Assembly (NCBI GenBank): GCA_965277615.1
Contig: CBDIDG010000005.1
Coordinates: forward strand, 2,232,001 to 2,296,000
Length of the DNA stretch: 64,000 bases
Direction: 5' to 3'
Origin: Bog-532 sp965277615
GTDB lineage: Bacteria; Actinomycetota; Actinomycetes; Streptosporangiales; Streptosporangiaceae
Shown: positions 25,918 through 34,809 of the stretch, piece after piece
Layout: each line of letters opens with the position of its first letter
Numbering within the stretch: the first letter of the stretch is position 1
Position numbers and translations under genes: made by a program
Notes under the pieces: generated by a model
What the model was told of the DNA's origin: nothing
The model's input: only the letters and a program-made list of their open reading frames with translations
The model's database searches: none

Positions 25918-27032
25918 GACTGGTCACTCACAGTCGGGGCCGTCGTGTCGGCGGGGGCCTGGGCCGCCTCCGTCCGCTTTTCCTCTTGCGTCACCGCCGC
26001 GGCCTGCAGGCGGGTGAGTTCCCGACGCCGCTGACGGGCCACCTTGAGCTGCGCGGCCCACCTCGACAGCGACACGGCGACGATGAGAGCGGCCCCATTG
26101 AACACCGGGGTGACCCAGGTCGACGCGCCAACCTGCTCCAGGCCAGCGATCATGAACGCCAGCGTGTAAACGGCGATCACCGTGCCGATGACGTTGAACC
26201 GGCCGGGGCGGATCGTCGTCGCGCCGAGGAAGGCACCGGCGAAGGCGGGCAGCAAGAGCTCGGTTCCGGTGCCGCCCGATGCCGAGCCGAGCTGGGCGCC
26301 GAGGACGATTCCGCCGATTCCGGCCAGCGCTGCACTGGTGACGAATCCGCCCAGCACCAGGCGATCTGTGCTGACGCCGGACAGGAAGGCCGAGCGCCGG
26401 TTCGCGCCGACCGCATACATGCGCCGGCCGACCGGCAGCAGGTTGAGGGCGAGCCACAGCAGCACCGCGATCACCGCAGCGTAGATCACCGAGTACGGGA
26501 TCCCGGCGACCCGGCCGCGTCCAATGCTGGTGAACGAGGCGGGCAGTGCGGCGACGATCACGTTGTTATTGAGGTACCAGAGCCAGATGCCGGACAGGAC
26601 GGTGGACGTCCCGAGAGTGGCGACGAAGGAGCTGACCTGGAACCTGACCACGACGAGGCCGTTGAAGGCGCCGATACCGATGGCAATCACCTCGGTGACG
26701 AGGATGGCGACCACCGGGTTGAGGTTCTCTTTGGCCTGCAGTCCGATGACCAGGACGGCGCAGAGCGCGAGCACGCTGGCCACCGAGATGTCGAACTCGC
26801 CCACGATGAGCGGCACCATGGCCGCAAGGGCCAGGATCACGACAACTGCCTGGTTGGCGAGAACGGCCCGCACGTTGTCGACTGTGGCGTAGCTGTGCGG
26901 CTTGAGCAGGGCAAAGACGACAAACTCGGCGACGAGGAAAGCCGGTATGACCAGGCGGCCGATGTCATGGGGTACGTGCAGGCGGTGTCTGCGCGGGCGG
27001 TCGGTGGCATCGTCGGCGAAATTGGCGGTCAT
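25914..27032 (-). CDS. ABC transporter permease, ribose/xylose type
   Basis: The 372-residue membrane protein has about ten hydrophobic segments and the family motif of branched sugar-type permeases: VGEFDISVASVLALCAV for the conserved DLSVGS-like region, and GVSTDRLVLGGFVTSAALAG later. A basic tail (RQRRRELTRLQ) ends the protein in the cytoplasm. ATG 27032 has GGGAGG eight bases upstream and overlaps the ATPase stop as ATGA; an upstream in-frame extension is not membrane-like. With the ATPase and binding protein it forms a complete importer, presumably for the pathway substrate rather than a sugar. Confidence 0.9.
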   Translation of the reverse strand: MTANFADDATDRPRRHRLHVPHDIGRLVIPAFLVAEFVVFALLKPHSYATVDNVRAVLANQAVVVILALAAMVPLIVGEFDISVASVLALCAVLVIGLQAKENLNPVVAILVTEVIAIGIGAFNGLVVVRFQVSSFVATLGTSTVLSGIWLWYLNNNVIVAALPASFTSIGRGRVAGIPYSVIYAAVIAVLLWLALNLLPVGRRMYAVGANRRSAFLSGVSTDRLVLGGFVTSAALAGIGGIVLGAQLGSASGGTGTELLLPAFAGAFLGATTIRPGRFNVIGTVIAVYTLAFMIAGLEQVGASTWVTPVFNGAALIVAVSLSRWAAQLKVARQRRRELTRLQAAAVTQEEKRTEAAQAPADTTAPTVSDQS

Positions 27033-28546
27033 GATGCGACCTCCCACTGAGTTCCGTATGCGGCGCGGGTGATGGCGTCGAGGTCGATCTCGGTGCCGGT
27101 CAGCTCCCGGACGATCCGGCCGCGGCTCAGGACGAGAACCCGGTCGCACACGTGGGTGATCTCCTCGAAGTCGGACGACACGACGATCACCGCGAGCCCG
27201 TCTGCGGCCCGTCCCTTCAGCAGGGCGTAGATAGCCTGCTTGGCTCCGACGTCGACCGCGGCGGTCGGGTCTTCCAGGACCAGCAGCTGCGGCCTGGCCG
27301 AGAGCCACTTCGCGAGGACGACCTTCTGCTGGTTGCCGCCGGACAGGGTCGACATCTCGCGGTCGGGGTCCGGCGGGCGGACGTCGTACGCGCGCAGCAA
27401 CTCCCGGGCCCGACGCCGCTCCGGCCGCGGGGTGTTCACTTGCCAGGCCGGCCGCACCGGGTTCATGTAAAGGTTCTCGGCGAGCGTGAGGCTGGCGGCT
27501 ACGCCGCCGCGGGCGCGGTCGGCCGGGACGAACGCCACCCGGCGGCTGATCGCATCCTTGGGCGAGGACGGTACGAAAGGGCCGTCCGGCAACTGCATGA
27601 CACCGCCCGTCGGCCGTCGTACACCGAAGATCATCTGGGCCACCGCGGACGCCCCGGAGTCGGCGAGGCCGGTGAGGCCGAGGATCTCCCCGGACCGGAC
27701 GGTGAAATCCAGCGGGCCGACCTCCGGGCCGGCCAGGCCGGTGACGCCGAGCACGGCCGGCCCGACCGGGCCGGGCGTGCGCGCCGATGTCGCCTGGGCG
27801 GCGCCTTCCCCCACGATCAGGTCGAGAAGCGCGTCCTCGTCCAGCTGGGCCGCCTGGCGTACGGCCACGACCCGCCCGTTCCGCAGGACAGTGACGCGGT
27901 CGCAGACCGCCAGTACCTCGTCGATGCGGTGACTGATCAGGATGCAGGCGACCCCGCGGCCGCGCAGCTTGTGGAGGAGATCGAAGAGGGTGCGTACCTC
28001 CGACGCGTGCAGCGCCGCGGTCGGCTCGTCCAGCACCAGCACCGACGCGTCATTCACCAGCGCCCGGGCGATCGCGACGATGGCCCGGCCCGCCACCGGC
28101 AACTCACCCAGGGGCCGGTCGACGTCAGTGGCGGGCATGCCGACGACCTCGAGCGCGCGCCGGGCCTGGGCCCGCAAGGCCCCCGTGTCGATCAGCCTGC
28201 CGCGCCGCGGGAAGCCGGCGGTGAGAGCGATGTTGTCGGCGAGCGACAGGTCGTCGACGAGTCCGGTTTCCTGATGGATGAAGGCGCAGCCGGCCGCGGC
28301 CGCCCTGGTGCTGTCGTAGCCATGGGTAACGTCTTTGCCGCCTATCCGCAGCGTGCCGCCGTCTGGCGTCTCGAGGCCAGCCAGGATCCGGACGAGCGTC
28401 GACTTGCCGGCGCCGTTCTCTCCGAGCAGGCCGTGAATTTCGCCCGGGCGGACCCGAAGGTCCACCCCGGCCAGGGCGACGGTGCCGCCGTAGACGCGCC
28501 GGATACCGGCGGCCTCGATGGCCGGCGCGCTCGGGGAAGGGCTCAT
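27029..28546 (-). CDS. ABC transporter ATP-binding protein, two nucleotide-binding domains, ribose type
   Basis: The 505-residue protein has tandem nucleotide-binding domains as in RbsA/XylG. The first has Walker A GENGAGKST at 42-50 and VLVLDEPTAAL. The second has a degenerate Walker A (GLTGLADSGASAV) but keeps LSGGNQQKVVLAKWL and LLVLEDPTAAVD, a normal asymmetry in this family. ATG 28546 lacks a clear ribosome binding site. GTG at 28561, just after the binding-protein stop, is an alternative adding five residues. It energises uptake through the adjacent permease. Confidence 0.9.
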   Translation of the reverse strand: MSPSPSAPAIEAAGIRRVYGGTVALAGVDLRVRPGEIHGLLGENGAGKSTLVRILAGLETPDGGTLRIGGKDVTHGYDSTRAAAAGCAFIHQETGLVDDLSLADNIALTAGFPRRGRLIDTGALRAQARRALEVVGMPATDVDRPLGELPVAGRAIVAIARALVNDASVLVLDEPTAALHASEVRTLFDLLHKLRGRGVACILISHRIDEVLAVCDRVTVLRNGRVVAVRQAAQLDEDALLDLIVGEGAAQATSARTPGPVGPAVLGVTGLAGPEVGPLDFTVRSGEILGLTGLADSGASAVAQMIFGVRRPTGGVMQLPDGPFVPSSPKDAISRRVAFVPADRARGGVAASLTLAENLYMNPVRPAWQVNTPRPERRRARELLRAYDVRPPDPDREMSTLSGGNQQKVVLAKWLSARPQLLVLEDPTAAVDVGAKQAIYALLKGRAADGLAVIVVSSDFEEITHVCDRVLVLSRGRIVRELTGTEIDLDAITRAAYGTQWEVAS

Positions 28547-28563
28547 CACTACCGGCTGCACGG

Positions 28564-29790
28564 TTACTTCGCCTGTGACCACAGAGCGGTATAGGCGCCG
28601 CGGTAGTTGATCAGCGAGTTGAGCTGAGCTGACACCGCGTCCGGGCCCAGATTGGCCGGCAGGTTCGACTTGACCCACAGATGTGAGCCGCCACCCCATG
28701 AGTTGGGGTCCGGGACGGGCGCTCCGACGAGCACCCGCCGGACGGCGTCGTATCCGGCGTAGCCGATCCACTGGACAGGCAGGCCCGGGTCGGCGGTGAG
28801 GACGCCGGACTGGACGAACTTCAGTCCCTGCGAGCCGCCGTCACCGGCGAGAAAGGTCACCGATCGCCCGAGGGCATTCGCCGCCTGCTGGGCCGCGCCC
28901 ATCTGCGCGAAGTCGTCCACGTAGATCACGTAGTTGAGGCTGGGATCGGCCTGGAGCTGATCAGTGACGAAGCTGGTCACCGCGGTCGGGCTGAACATGT
29001 CACCGATCTGGACCGGCTTGACCGTGACCTTGCACTGCTTACAGCGGGCGAAGATCTTCATAGCCCGGGCCGTGTTCACCGGGTTATCCGGGAAACCCGA
29101 CGGATAGACCCACAACACGTGCGCGGTGCCGTTCGATGCGGCGACGGCCTCGTAGGCCAGCAACCGGTAGGTGACGTCCTGCCGGGTCGTGATGTAGCTG
29201 TCATACCGCAACGTGCCGGTGGGTGAGGTCGAGACGCCGATCATCTTGATGCCCGCCGCGTGAGCCTGCTGGATCTGCTGCTGCACGACCGTGTCCGGTA
29301 CGCCGAGCATCAACAGAACCTTCGGCTTCTGCGAAATCGCCGAATTCGTCAGCTGGATGAAGCTCTGCGGGCTGCCGTCGGTGCTCTGCAGAAGCTGGTA
29401 GGTCCAGCCGAGCTGAGCGCCGAGCTTCTGGGTGAATAGTCCGGCGTACTGGCACGGATCGACGCATGAGGAGACGGCGATGACCTTGATGTTCCTGGGC
29501 GCGGTCGTGCCCGTCTTGGGACCGTTGAATGCCTTGATCGGCTGCAACGGGTCGGCCGGAGTGGCAGAGCCGACGAAGCCGCTCGTCGCCGCGCTGACAA
29601 TCGACTTCGCCTGAGCCACGACGTCCCCCGAAGCGCCCGGGCTCGCGGTACGGGCCGCGGCCGCACCCGCAGCGGCCGAGGATGTGCTCGAGGACGAACT
29701 GCCGCACGCCGCGAGGCTGACTAGGGCGGCGAGAATGATACAGGTGCAGCTCGCCAGGCGTCTCCGGCGGCTCGACAGCAAACTGGTCAT
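28564..29790 (-). CDS. ABC transporter substrate-binding lipoprotein, sugar-binding type
   Basis: The 408-residue protein has a twin-Arg-like basic start (SSRRRRLAS), a hydrophobic stretch and the lipobox LAAC with Cys29, so it is a surface lipoprotein. A low-complexity Ser/Ala linker follows. The mature part is a type I periplasmic-binding fold: IKVIAVSSCVDPCQYAGLF, KPKVLLMLGVPDTVVQQQ, IKMIGVSTSP, and a C-terminal QWIGYAGYDAVRRVLVG. The cysteine pairs CVDPC and CKQC are unusual for the family and may form disulfides. The ligand is unknown; operon context argues for an aromatic or glycoside. Confidence 0.88.
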   Translation of the reverse strand: MTSLLSSRRRRLASCTCIILAALVSLAACGSSSSSTSSAAAGAAAARTASPGASGDVVAQAKSIVSAATSGFVGSATPADPLQPIKAFNGPKTGTTAPRNIKVIAVSSCVDPCQYAGLFTQKLGAQLGWTYQLLQSTDGSPQSFIQLTNSAISQKPKVLLMLGVPDTVVQQQIQQAHAAGIKMIGVSTSPTGTLRYDSYITTRQDVTYRLLAYEAVAASNGTAHVLWVYPSGFPDNPVNTARAMKIFARCKQCKVTVKPVQIGDMFSPTAVTSFVTDQLQADPSLNYVIYVDDFAQMGAAQQAANALGRSVTFLAGDGGSQGLKFVQSGVLTADPGLPVQWIGYAGYDAVRRVLVGAPVPDPNSWGGGSHLWVKSNLPANLGPDAVSAQLNSLINYRGAYTALWSQAK

Positions 29791-29882
29791 CAAAAGCTCC
29801 CAACAGAAAGAGGGCGGCTGCCCGTGAAGGCGGTGAAGCTGCGGATCTGACGACGGTGGCCTGGCAGTGAACTCCCCTTCCG

Positions 29883-30620
29883 TCATGCGGTTGCGCCGCC
29901 GTCCACCGCCAGTTCCGCGCCGGTAATGAACGACGCCGCGTCCGAGGCGAGGAAGGTCGCGGTTTCGGCGATCTCCTCGGGCAGGCCGAGTCGCTTCAAC
30001 GGCGTCAGCCCCGCATAGAACTCGATCTGTTCGCGCGGGTTGTCGGCGATCATCGGCGTGTCGATCAGCCCCGGATGGATCGAGTTCACCCGGATGCCCA
30101 TGGGGGCGAGCTCGATCGCGGCACACTTCGTCATGCCGCGCACCGCCCACTTGGTGGCGGCGTAGCTGATCACGTTCGGGCCGCCCCGCAGGCCGCCGCC
30201 CGACGAGGTGTTGATGATCGACGCCGAGCCGACCTTCGCCAGTTCGGGCGCGGCGGCCCGCATGCCGAGGAAGACGCCGAGCTGATTGACGCGGAACTGC
30301 CGTTCGAAGCTTTCGACTGACTCCTCGACCAGAGGGCTGACGGAGTAGATACCGGCGTTGTTGACCAGCACGTCCAGCTGGCCGAACGTCTCTGCTGCGG
30401 ACTGTACGGCCTGGGTCCAGCTCTGCTCACTGGTGACGTCGAGGTCGGCGAAGACGGCCGCGTTCCCGAGTTCCTTGACGAGTTGCCTGCCTTCGGGCTC
30501 GAGGATGTCGCTCACCACAACGCGGGCGCCTTCGGCGACGAACTGCCGGGCCTCGGCCGCTCCCTGTCCCCGGGCGGCACCGGAGATGAGCGCCACCTTC
30601 CCGTCGAGTCGGTTGGTCAT
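29883..30620 (-). CDS. SDR-family oxidoreductase (hydroxysteroid dehydrogenase-like)
   Basis: This 245-residue SDR has SGAARGQG, LDVLVNNAGIYS, INTSSGGGLRGG and YAATK, ending ASFITGAELAVDGG. The GARGQG form and overall length are like 3-alpha/20-beta-hydroxysteroid dehydrogenases. It overlaps the SnoaL-like gene upstream by 4 bases, and a 92-base gap separates it from the importer binding protein downstream. With the ketosteroid-dehydrogenase-like flavoprotein two genes upstream it may oxidise a ring alcohol of a polycyclic substrate (inference). Confidence 0.87.
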   Translation of the reverse strand: MTNRLDGKVALISGAARGQGAAEARQFVAEGARVVVSDILEPEGRQLVKELGNAAVFADLDVTSEQSWTQAVQSAAETFGQLDVLVNNAGIYSVSPLVEESVESFERQFRVNQLGVFLGMRAAAPELAKVGSASIINTSSGGGLRGGPNVISYAATKWAVRGMTKCAAIELAPMGIRVNSIHPGLIDTPMIADNPREQIEFYAGLTPLKRLGLPEEIAETATFLASDAASFITGAELAVDGGATA

Positions 30621-31123
30621 GTGGTTGCCCTCGGTCGTGTCGTTGGGTCGTGGTCAGCGCTGCGCGCGTCCACCGCCGCGGCGGGGCCGCGTGGGTCACC
30701 GTCGGACCAGACGATCCGGTTGGCGGCGCGGCAGATCAGCCAGCGCCCGGTCTTCTCACGCCTGAGCGTGAAGGTGTAAAAACCGCCGGCGGTGAGCCGG
30801 TGCTCTGCCTGGCCGGCCGTCCGGACGTGCGTGGTGACCAGCGTGACGTTGGCTGTCGCGGTGTCACCGCTAACCCGGACTTGCGGATTGGCCGCGACGT
30901 GCTGCGTCGCGTCCATGTCCGCCAGGTTCGAGGACGCCCAGCGGATCACCGCGTCGCGTCCCTTCCGCTGGTCGAAGGTCAGGTCGACCACGACGTCGGG
31001 CGCCAGCACGTCGGCCCAGTCGGCCCAGCGACGCTCGTCTACCACGGCGAAGTACTCATAGACGACGTCCAAGGCGGCCGCCCGGTCGGCCAGGAGAGAG
31101 ACGATGTCCGGCCGGTCGCTCAT
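30617..31123 (-). CDS. SnoaL-like nuclear-transport-factor-2-fold protein
   Basis: The 168-residue protein has the SnoaL_4 pattern: ALDVVYEYFAVVDERRWADW, VLAPDVVVDLTF, and a C-terminal TGRWLICRAANRIVWSDGDP. It overlaps both neighbours by 4 bases, the SDR downstream and the flavoprotein upstream, so the three are likely made in fixed ratio. The Tyr and His positions used by related dehydratases cannot be assigned with confidence. It may act on the product of the FAD enzyme. Confidence 0.78.
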   Translation of the reverse strand: MSDRPDIVSLLADRAAALDVVYEYFAVVDERRWADWADVLAPDVVVDLTFDQRKGRDAVIRWASSNLADMDATQHVAANPQVRVSGDTATANVTLVTTHVRTAGQAEHRLTAGGFYTFTLRREKTGRWLICRAANRIVWSDGDPRGPAAAVDARSADHDPTTRPRATT

Positions 31124-32769
31124 GACACGGTCACCAGTTCCTCGTGCGCCGCCCGCGCCGCGAGATGGCCAAAGGTCAGGATCGGCCCGATGGTCGCGCC
31201 GGCGGCGAAGTAGGCCTGGGCGGACGCCGACGCCACGCAGTTGCCGACGCCGTACAGGCCGGGGATCGGCGCGCCGTCGGCCCCGATGACCTGCGCCTGG
31301 GGAGTCGTCTTCGGGCCGCCTTTGGTGTCCAATGTCCCGGCCACCATGATCACGGCGTGGTAGGGACCCTGCTCGGCGAGCGGGTACATCGTGGCGTTGC
31401 CGAACTCGTTATCCGGGGCCCGCTGGGCGTAGAAAGCCTGCTCGACCGGGGTCTCGCCGCGATGGAAGTCGGCATCGGCGCCGGTGCGGGCCAGGTGGTT
31501 AAACCGTGCCACCGCGGCCTGCAGGTTCTCAGCAAAGGCCGGTTCCAGCGCCAGTCCGCCGGTCCAGGCGGTGAGCTGGCCCAGACGGCCGGCGATCGCG
31601 GCGGTGAGTTCCGGCAGGGTCGCGGCGGTGATCACGTGCGCGTTGGCGCCGCGGTCGGGGATCGGGTTGCCGTACATGTCCGAGGCGAAGTGGGTGGCGC
31701 AGCGCGCGTCGTAGATCATGAGCAGCGCGAGGTTCGGGTACTCCGCCCGGCGGAAGTCCCATTCGCCGAAGGCCCGGCTCAGCTCGTTGTAGACGGTCTT
31801 TTCGTTGACGACCCGGCGGCCGTACTTGTTCACCATCAGCATGCTGTCGCCATTGATGTTGAACGAGCCGATGAGCGTGGCCGGATCGGCGACCGCCCGC
31901 TCCAGCGCGATGGGGGTCAGCCAGGCCTGGCCCATGTTGCGCAGCTGCGCGCCGACGGCCGACGCGATCGCCACGAAGTCGCCCTCGTTCGTGACCGCGG
32001 CGCAGCCCGGGAAGACGGTCGGCGGCAGGAACGCCTCGCGGAGCTCGGCATTGTGGGTGAACCCGCCGGTCGCGAAGACGACTGCCTTGCGGGCGCCGAT
32101 CAACACGGACCCGGCCGGCGTCGTCGCCTCGACGCCGGCCACCCGGCCGTCGTGGACGACGAGGCGCCGGACCCGGTGGGCGGTACGCAACGCCGCGCCC
32201 TGCCCGCGCAGGTAGCCGGCGAAGCGGGCAATCATGTGGCTGCCGTCGCCCAGTTCCCCCGCATCGTCCGCGGGTCCCCATACTCGTCCGGTCGGAGCGG
32301 CGTTCTCGGGCACATGCGCGAAGTAGTCCGGCAGGTAGTACTGAGACACCCCGCGAAACGCACCGATGCTCTCCAGGTACTCCACCGCCGGGGCCGCGTG
32401 GTCGTAAAACGCCTCGAGCAGGTCATACTCCCAGCCCGGCAGTCCGAGGGTGGCGTGGGTGGCGTTGTAGCGCTGCGGCCGGGCCAGACGAGCCATGTAG
32501 CGCAGCGCGGCGTCCTTGGGATCATCGATGCCGTTCTGGCGCATGTAACGGTTGTTCGGGATCCAGTACGCGGCCGCGGCCTTCGCGGTAGTGCCGCCGA
32601 GCCGTTCGCCCTTCTCCAGGACGATCACCGAATCGCCCAGGGACGCCGCGGTGGCCGCGGCGGACATGCCGCCGGCCCCTGATCCCACTACGACCAGGTC
32701 GGCCTCGTCGTCCCAGGTCACCGGACCTTGAATCGGCGCTGCGCCAAGGTCTTCGGCTGATGTTCCCAT
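31120..32769 (-). CDS. FAD-binding dehydrogenase, 3-ketosteroid-delta1-dehydrogenase / fumarate-reductase-like
   Basis: The 549-residue flavoprotein has the N-terminal VVGSGAGGMSAAATAASLG and VIVLEKGERLGGTTAKA, VFATGGFTHNAELRE, and the C-terminal PIPGLYGVGNCVASASAQAY then FAAGATIGP. This is the layout of 3-ketosteroid delta1-dehydrogenases and related FAD_binding_2 enzymes. They introduce or remove double bonds in ring ketones. It is cytoplasmic. It sits between two SnoaL-like genes near the start of the operon, so it probably acts early, on a ring ketone. A urocanate- or fumarate-reductase-like role is the alternative. Confidence 0.85.
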   Translation of the reverse strand: MGTSAEDLGAAPIQGPVTWDDEADLVVVGSGAGGMSAAATAASLGDSVIVLEKGERLGGTTAKAAAAYWIPNNRYMRQNGIDDPKDAALRYMARLARPQRYNATHATLGLPGWEYDLLEAFYDHAAPAVEYLESIGAFRGVSQYYLPDYFAHVPENAAPTGRVWGPADDAGELGDGSHMIARFAGYLRGQGAALRTAHRVRRLVVHDGRVAGVEATTPAGSVLIGARKAVVFATGGFTHNAELREAFLPPTVFPGCAAVTNEGDFVAIASAVGAQLRNMGQAWLTPIALERAVADPATLIGSFNINGDSMLMVNKYGRRVVNEKTVYNELSRAFGEWDFRRAEYPNLALLMIYDARCATHFASDMYGNPIPDRGANAHVITAATLPELTAAIAGRLGQLTAWTGGLALEPAFAENLQAAVARFNHLARTGADADFHRGETPVEQAFYAQRAPDNEFGNATMYPLAEQGPYHAVIMVAGTLDTKGGPKTTPQAQVIGADGAPIPGLYGVGNCVASASAQAYFAAGATIGPILTFGHLAARAAHEELVTVS

Positions 32770-32787
32770 GTTTCTTCCGCTCCTGAT

Positions 32788-33201
32788 TCAGGTCGGCGGG
32801 CGCAAGGCGCCGGAGTCCATGTACTCGTGCAGCCGCACGATGCGGCTGTCGGCGACATCAGCGATGACCGCGATGGCGACTGGGACGGCCCGTCCTGGCT
32901 CGAACTGGATGTGCGCGATTTCCTGCTGCACGAATCCGCGTTCGGTGAGCTGCCGGTCGACTACCTCGAAGCGGATCCCGGCGACGGCGCTGCGGGGAGC
33001 GGCGGTGGCCTGAACCGCCGCCTCACCGGTCAGCGGCGCCGGTTCGGTGTTGCGCCACATGTCGATGTCCGGCGCGTATACCTCGCGCAGCGCGTCGACG
33101 TCGTTCTCCTCGATGGCGCGGATGAGCCGGTCGGCGACCGCGAAGGCCTCCGGGGGCCGGCCCGTCGGGGCGCGGTCACGGTGCGGCGCGGGCGCGCTCA
33201 C
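32788..33201 (-). CDS. SnoaL-like/DUF4440-type protein
   Basis: The 137-residue protein has AVADRLIRAIEENDVDALRE, VYAPDIDMWRNTEPAPLTG and a C-terminal SRIVRLHEYMDSGALRPP, typical of small SnoaL-like proteins. GTG 33201 is chosen over an in-frame ATG at 33216: it gives a GTGA overlap with the upstream gene and has a run of six G bases upstream. The HEYMDS tail is shared with the protein at 43350 (EEYMDS), suggesting a common subfamily. The function is unknown. Confidence 0.75.
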   Translation of the reverse strand: MSAPAPHRDRAPTGRPPEAFAVADRLIRAIEENDVDALREVYAPDIDMWRNTEPAPLTGEAAVQATAAPRSAVAGIRFEVVDRQLTERGFVQQEIAHIQFEPGRAVPVAIAVIADVADSRIVRLHEYMDSGALRPPT

Positions 33202-33650
33202 GATCGATCCCCCCACGGGTAACGCGCGGCGTCGGCGTTGGTGTAATCCGGATCGAGGTAGACGTACATCCGGTGGATCCGGCCGTCCCGGACATCGAAG
33301 ACGCTGCAGAACCGGCCGCCCACGGTCTTGCCGCCCGCCCAGCTGCCGCCGCCGACCGCCTCGCCGCTGCTCGTACCCTCGATCACGACCTTGCTGCCGG
33401 AGCGGATGACGCCGAACGCCTCGGCCTGGTGCTCTATGCGCTTGACGAACTGCCTCAACCCGCCGCCGATCTCACCGAGCGCGGCGGCACCGCGGCCGAC
33501 ACCATATTTAGGGAAGTACACCTCCGCGTCGTCGGCGAACAGCGCGAGTAGATCGCCCTGCTCCCGGCCGTCGGCGATGGCGAAGTACTTGAGCACAACG
33601 GCGAGTTCAGCATCCTGTCCGGTCGGCGACCGGCTGGCGTCAACGGTCAT
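33198..33650 (-). CDS. SnoaL-like protein, first gene of the minus operon
   Basis: The 150-residue protein has VVLKYFAIADGREQGDLLAL, FADDAEVYFPKYGVGRG, VIEGTSSGEAVGG and GRIHRMYVYLDPDY, the normal SnoaL-like order. ATG 33650 is used. An in-frame start 37 codons earlier would cover the promoter region and shows no homology. As first gene it defines the 5' end of a 20.6-kb run of 21 minus-strand genes. It overlaps the next SnoaL-like gene by 4 bases, so the two may form a complex. Confidence 0.77.
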   Translation of the reverse strand: MTVDASRSPTGQDAELAVVLKYFAIADGREQGDLLALFADDAEVYFPKYGVGRGAAALGEIGGGLRQFVKRIEHQAEAFGVIRSGSKVVIEGTSSGEAVGGGSWAGGKTVGGRFCSVFDVRDGRIHRMYVYLDPDYTNADAARYPWGDRS

Positions 33651-33872
33651 CGGCGTGTCATTTCCTCTCCGGGGCCCGGTGCGAGGGTGCTCCGGGCGAT
33701 GGCTGGCGATGCTGATAGTCAGGCACGGCACGGCGTGGATGTCAGCCGTCCAAAAAGGCACTCAGACTGCCCTTACGAACACCTACCGGCCAGCGGGCGC
33801 TGGGGCATTTACTGACGCTGCCGAGTCGATCCGGCCGGCAGGTTGTCCGGGTTAGCCGTTGGAGGTCCGCAG
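33651..33872. promoter_or_regulatory. Divergent intergenic region between the two catabolic clusters
   Basis: These 222 bases separate the 21-gene minus operon from the plus NmrA-LuxR cluster. GGAGG at 33861-33865 serves the plus gene. A TTGGAC-like element on minus near 33760 is a weak -35 candidate, but I cannot assign a convincing -10 or an operator. The LuxR-type regulator two genes away is the natural candidate to act here (inference). Confidence 0.5.
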
Positions 33873-34808
33873 ATGAGCACGGTGGAGACGACCGGATCCG
33901 GCCCGATTTTGGTGTACGGCGCTACGGGGGCCCAGGGTCGTCCTGTCGTCGATGCCTTGCTGCGCTCCGGGTACCGAGTGCGCGGGGTAAGCCGGAGTTT
34001 GATCGCCGGACAGCCGAGCGACGGTTACGAGACGGCTCACGTCGACCTCGGCGACCGCGGCTCGATCGACGCGGCGACGGCCGGGATAGGCGGTGTATTC
34101 CTGCATCTGCCCAATGTCTTCGACGTTGATCTGGCGATGGCCTTCCTCCGGAATGCGGTCGCAGCCGCCGAGGCGGCGGGAGCGCGGCGGCTTGTCTTCA
34201 CGACCAGCAGCGGGGCGCCGGCTGAACCCACCGAGATCGCGATGTTCGAGATCCGGCGCATCGCGCAGGACTACCTGGCCAGCTCGGCCTTGGACGTCAC
34301 CGTCATCCGGCCGACCGTGTACACCGATTCCCTGGCCCAGCCGTACCTGTGGCAGGCGGCCCTGCACCAGGGCGTCTGGCTGTGGCCGTACCTGCCTGAC
34401 CACCGGGTCAGCTGGATCTCCGCCCGCGACCAGGGCCGGATCGTCGCGGCGGCGTTCGGGCTGCCCGGTGCGGCCGGCGTGACATATGACATCGGAGGGC
34501 CGCCCGTCAGCGGCGCGGAGTTCGCCGCCATGGTCGGGTCGGTATTGGGACGCGAGGTCGCCTATGTCCCGGTCGAGCCGGACGCCTTCGAAGCCAACCT
34601 GCGCGGTTTCATCGGCCCCGTCGCCGCCAAGGCGGTCTCCGACGTGTACCGCTGGCACCGGGAGCACGGGACCGAACCGGTGCAGGTCGACGACCCCGGA
34701 GTGGCCGAGCGGGAGTTCGGCGTCGGACTTACACCGTTGGACACCGACCTGCGGACGCTGGCTAGTGCCTCTGGAGCGGTTGGCTTGGCCGAAAGCGGGT
34801 TCCCGTGA
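33873..34808 (+). CDS. NmrA-like NAD(P)-binding protein, copy 1
   Basis: The 311-residue protein has the atypical SDR glycine motif VYGATGAQGRPVVDALL near the N-terminus. It lacks the YxxxK active site at the usual place, as in NmrA/HSCARG proteins that sense or use NAD(P). IRPTVYTDSLAQPYLW and SWISARDQGRIVAAAF are family-like. ATG 33873 follows GGAGG; an upstream in-frame ATG is not supported. It lies one base before the regulator start candidate at 34810. A paralogue at 41927 shares the FLHLPNVFD motif. It could be a redox-sensing partner of the regulator or a quinone-type reductase. Confidence 0.8.
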   Translation: MSTVETTGSGPILVYGATGAQGRPVVDALLRSGYRVRGVSRSLIAGQPSDGYETAHVDLGDRGSIDAATAGIGGVFLHLPNVFDVDLAMAFLRNAVAAAEAAGARRLVFTTSSGAPAEPTEIAMFEIRRIAQDYLASSALDVTVIRPTVYTDSLAQPYLWQAALHQGVWLWPYLPDHRVSWISARDQGRIVAAAFGLPGAAGVTYDIGGPPVSGAEFAAMVGSVLGREVAYVPVEPDAFEANLRGFIGPVAAKAVSDVYRWHREHGTEPVQVDDPGVAEREFGVGLTPLDTDLRTLASASGAVGLAESGFP

Positions 34809-34809
34809 G

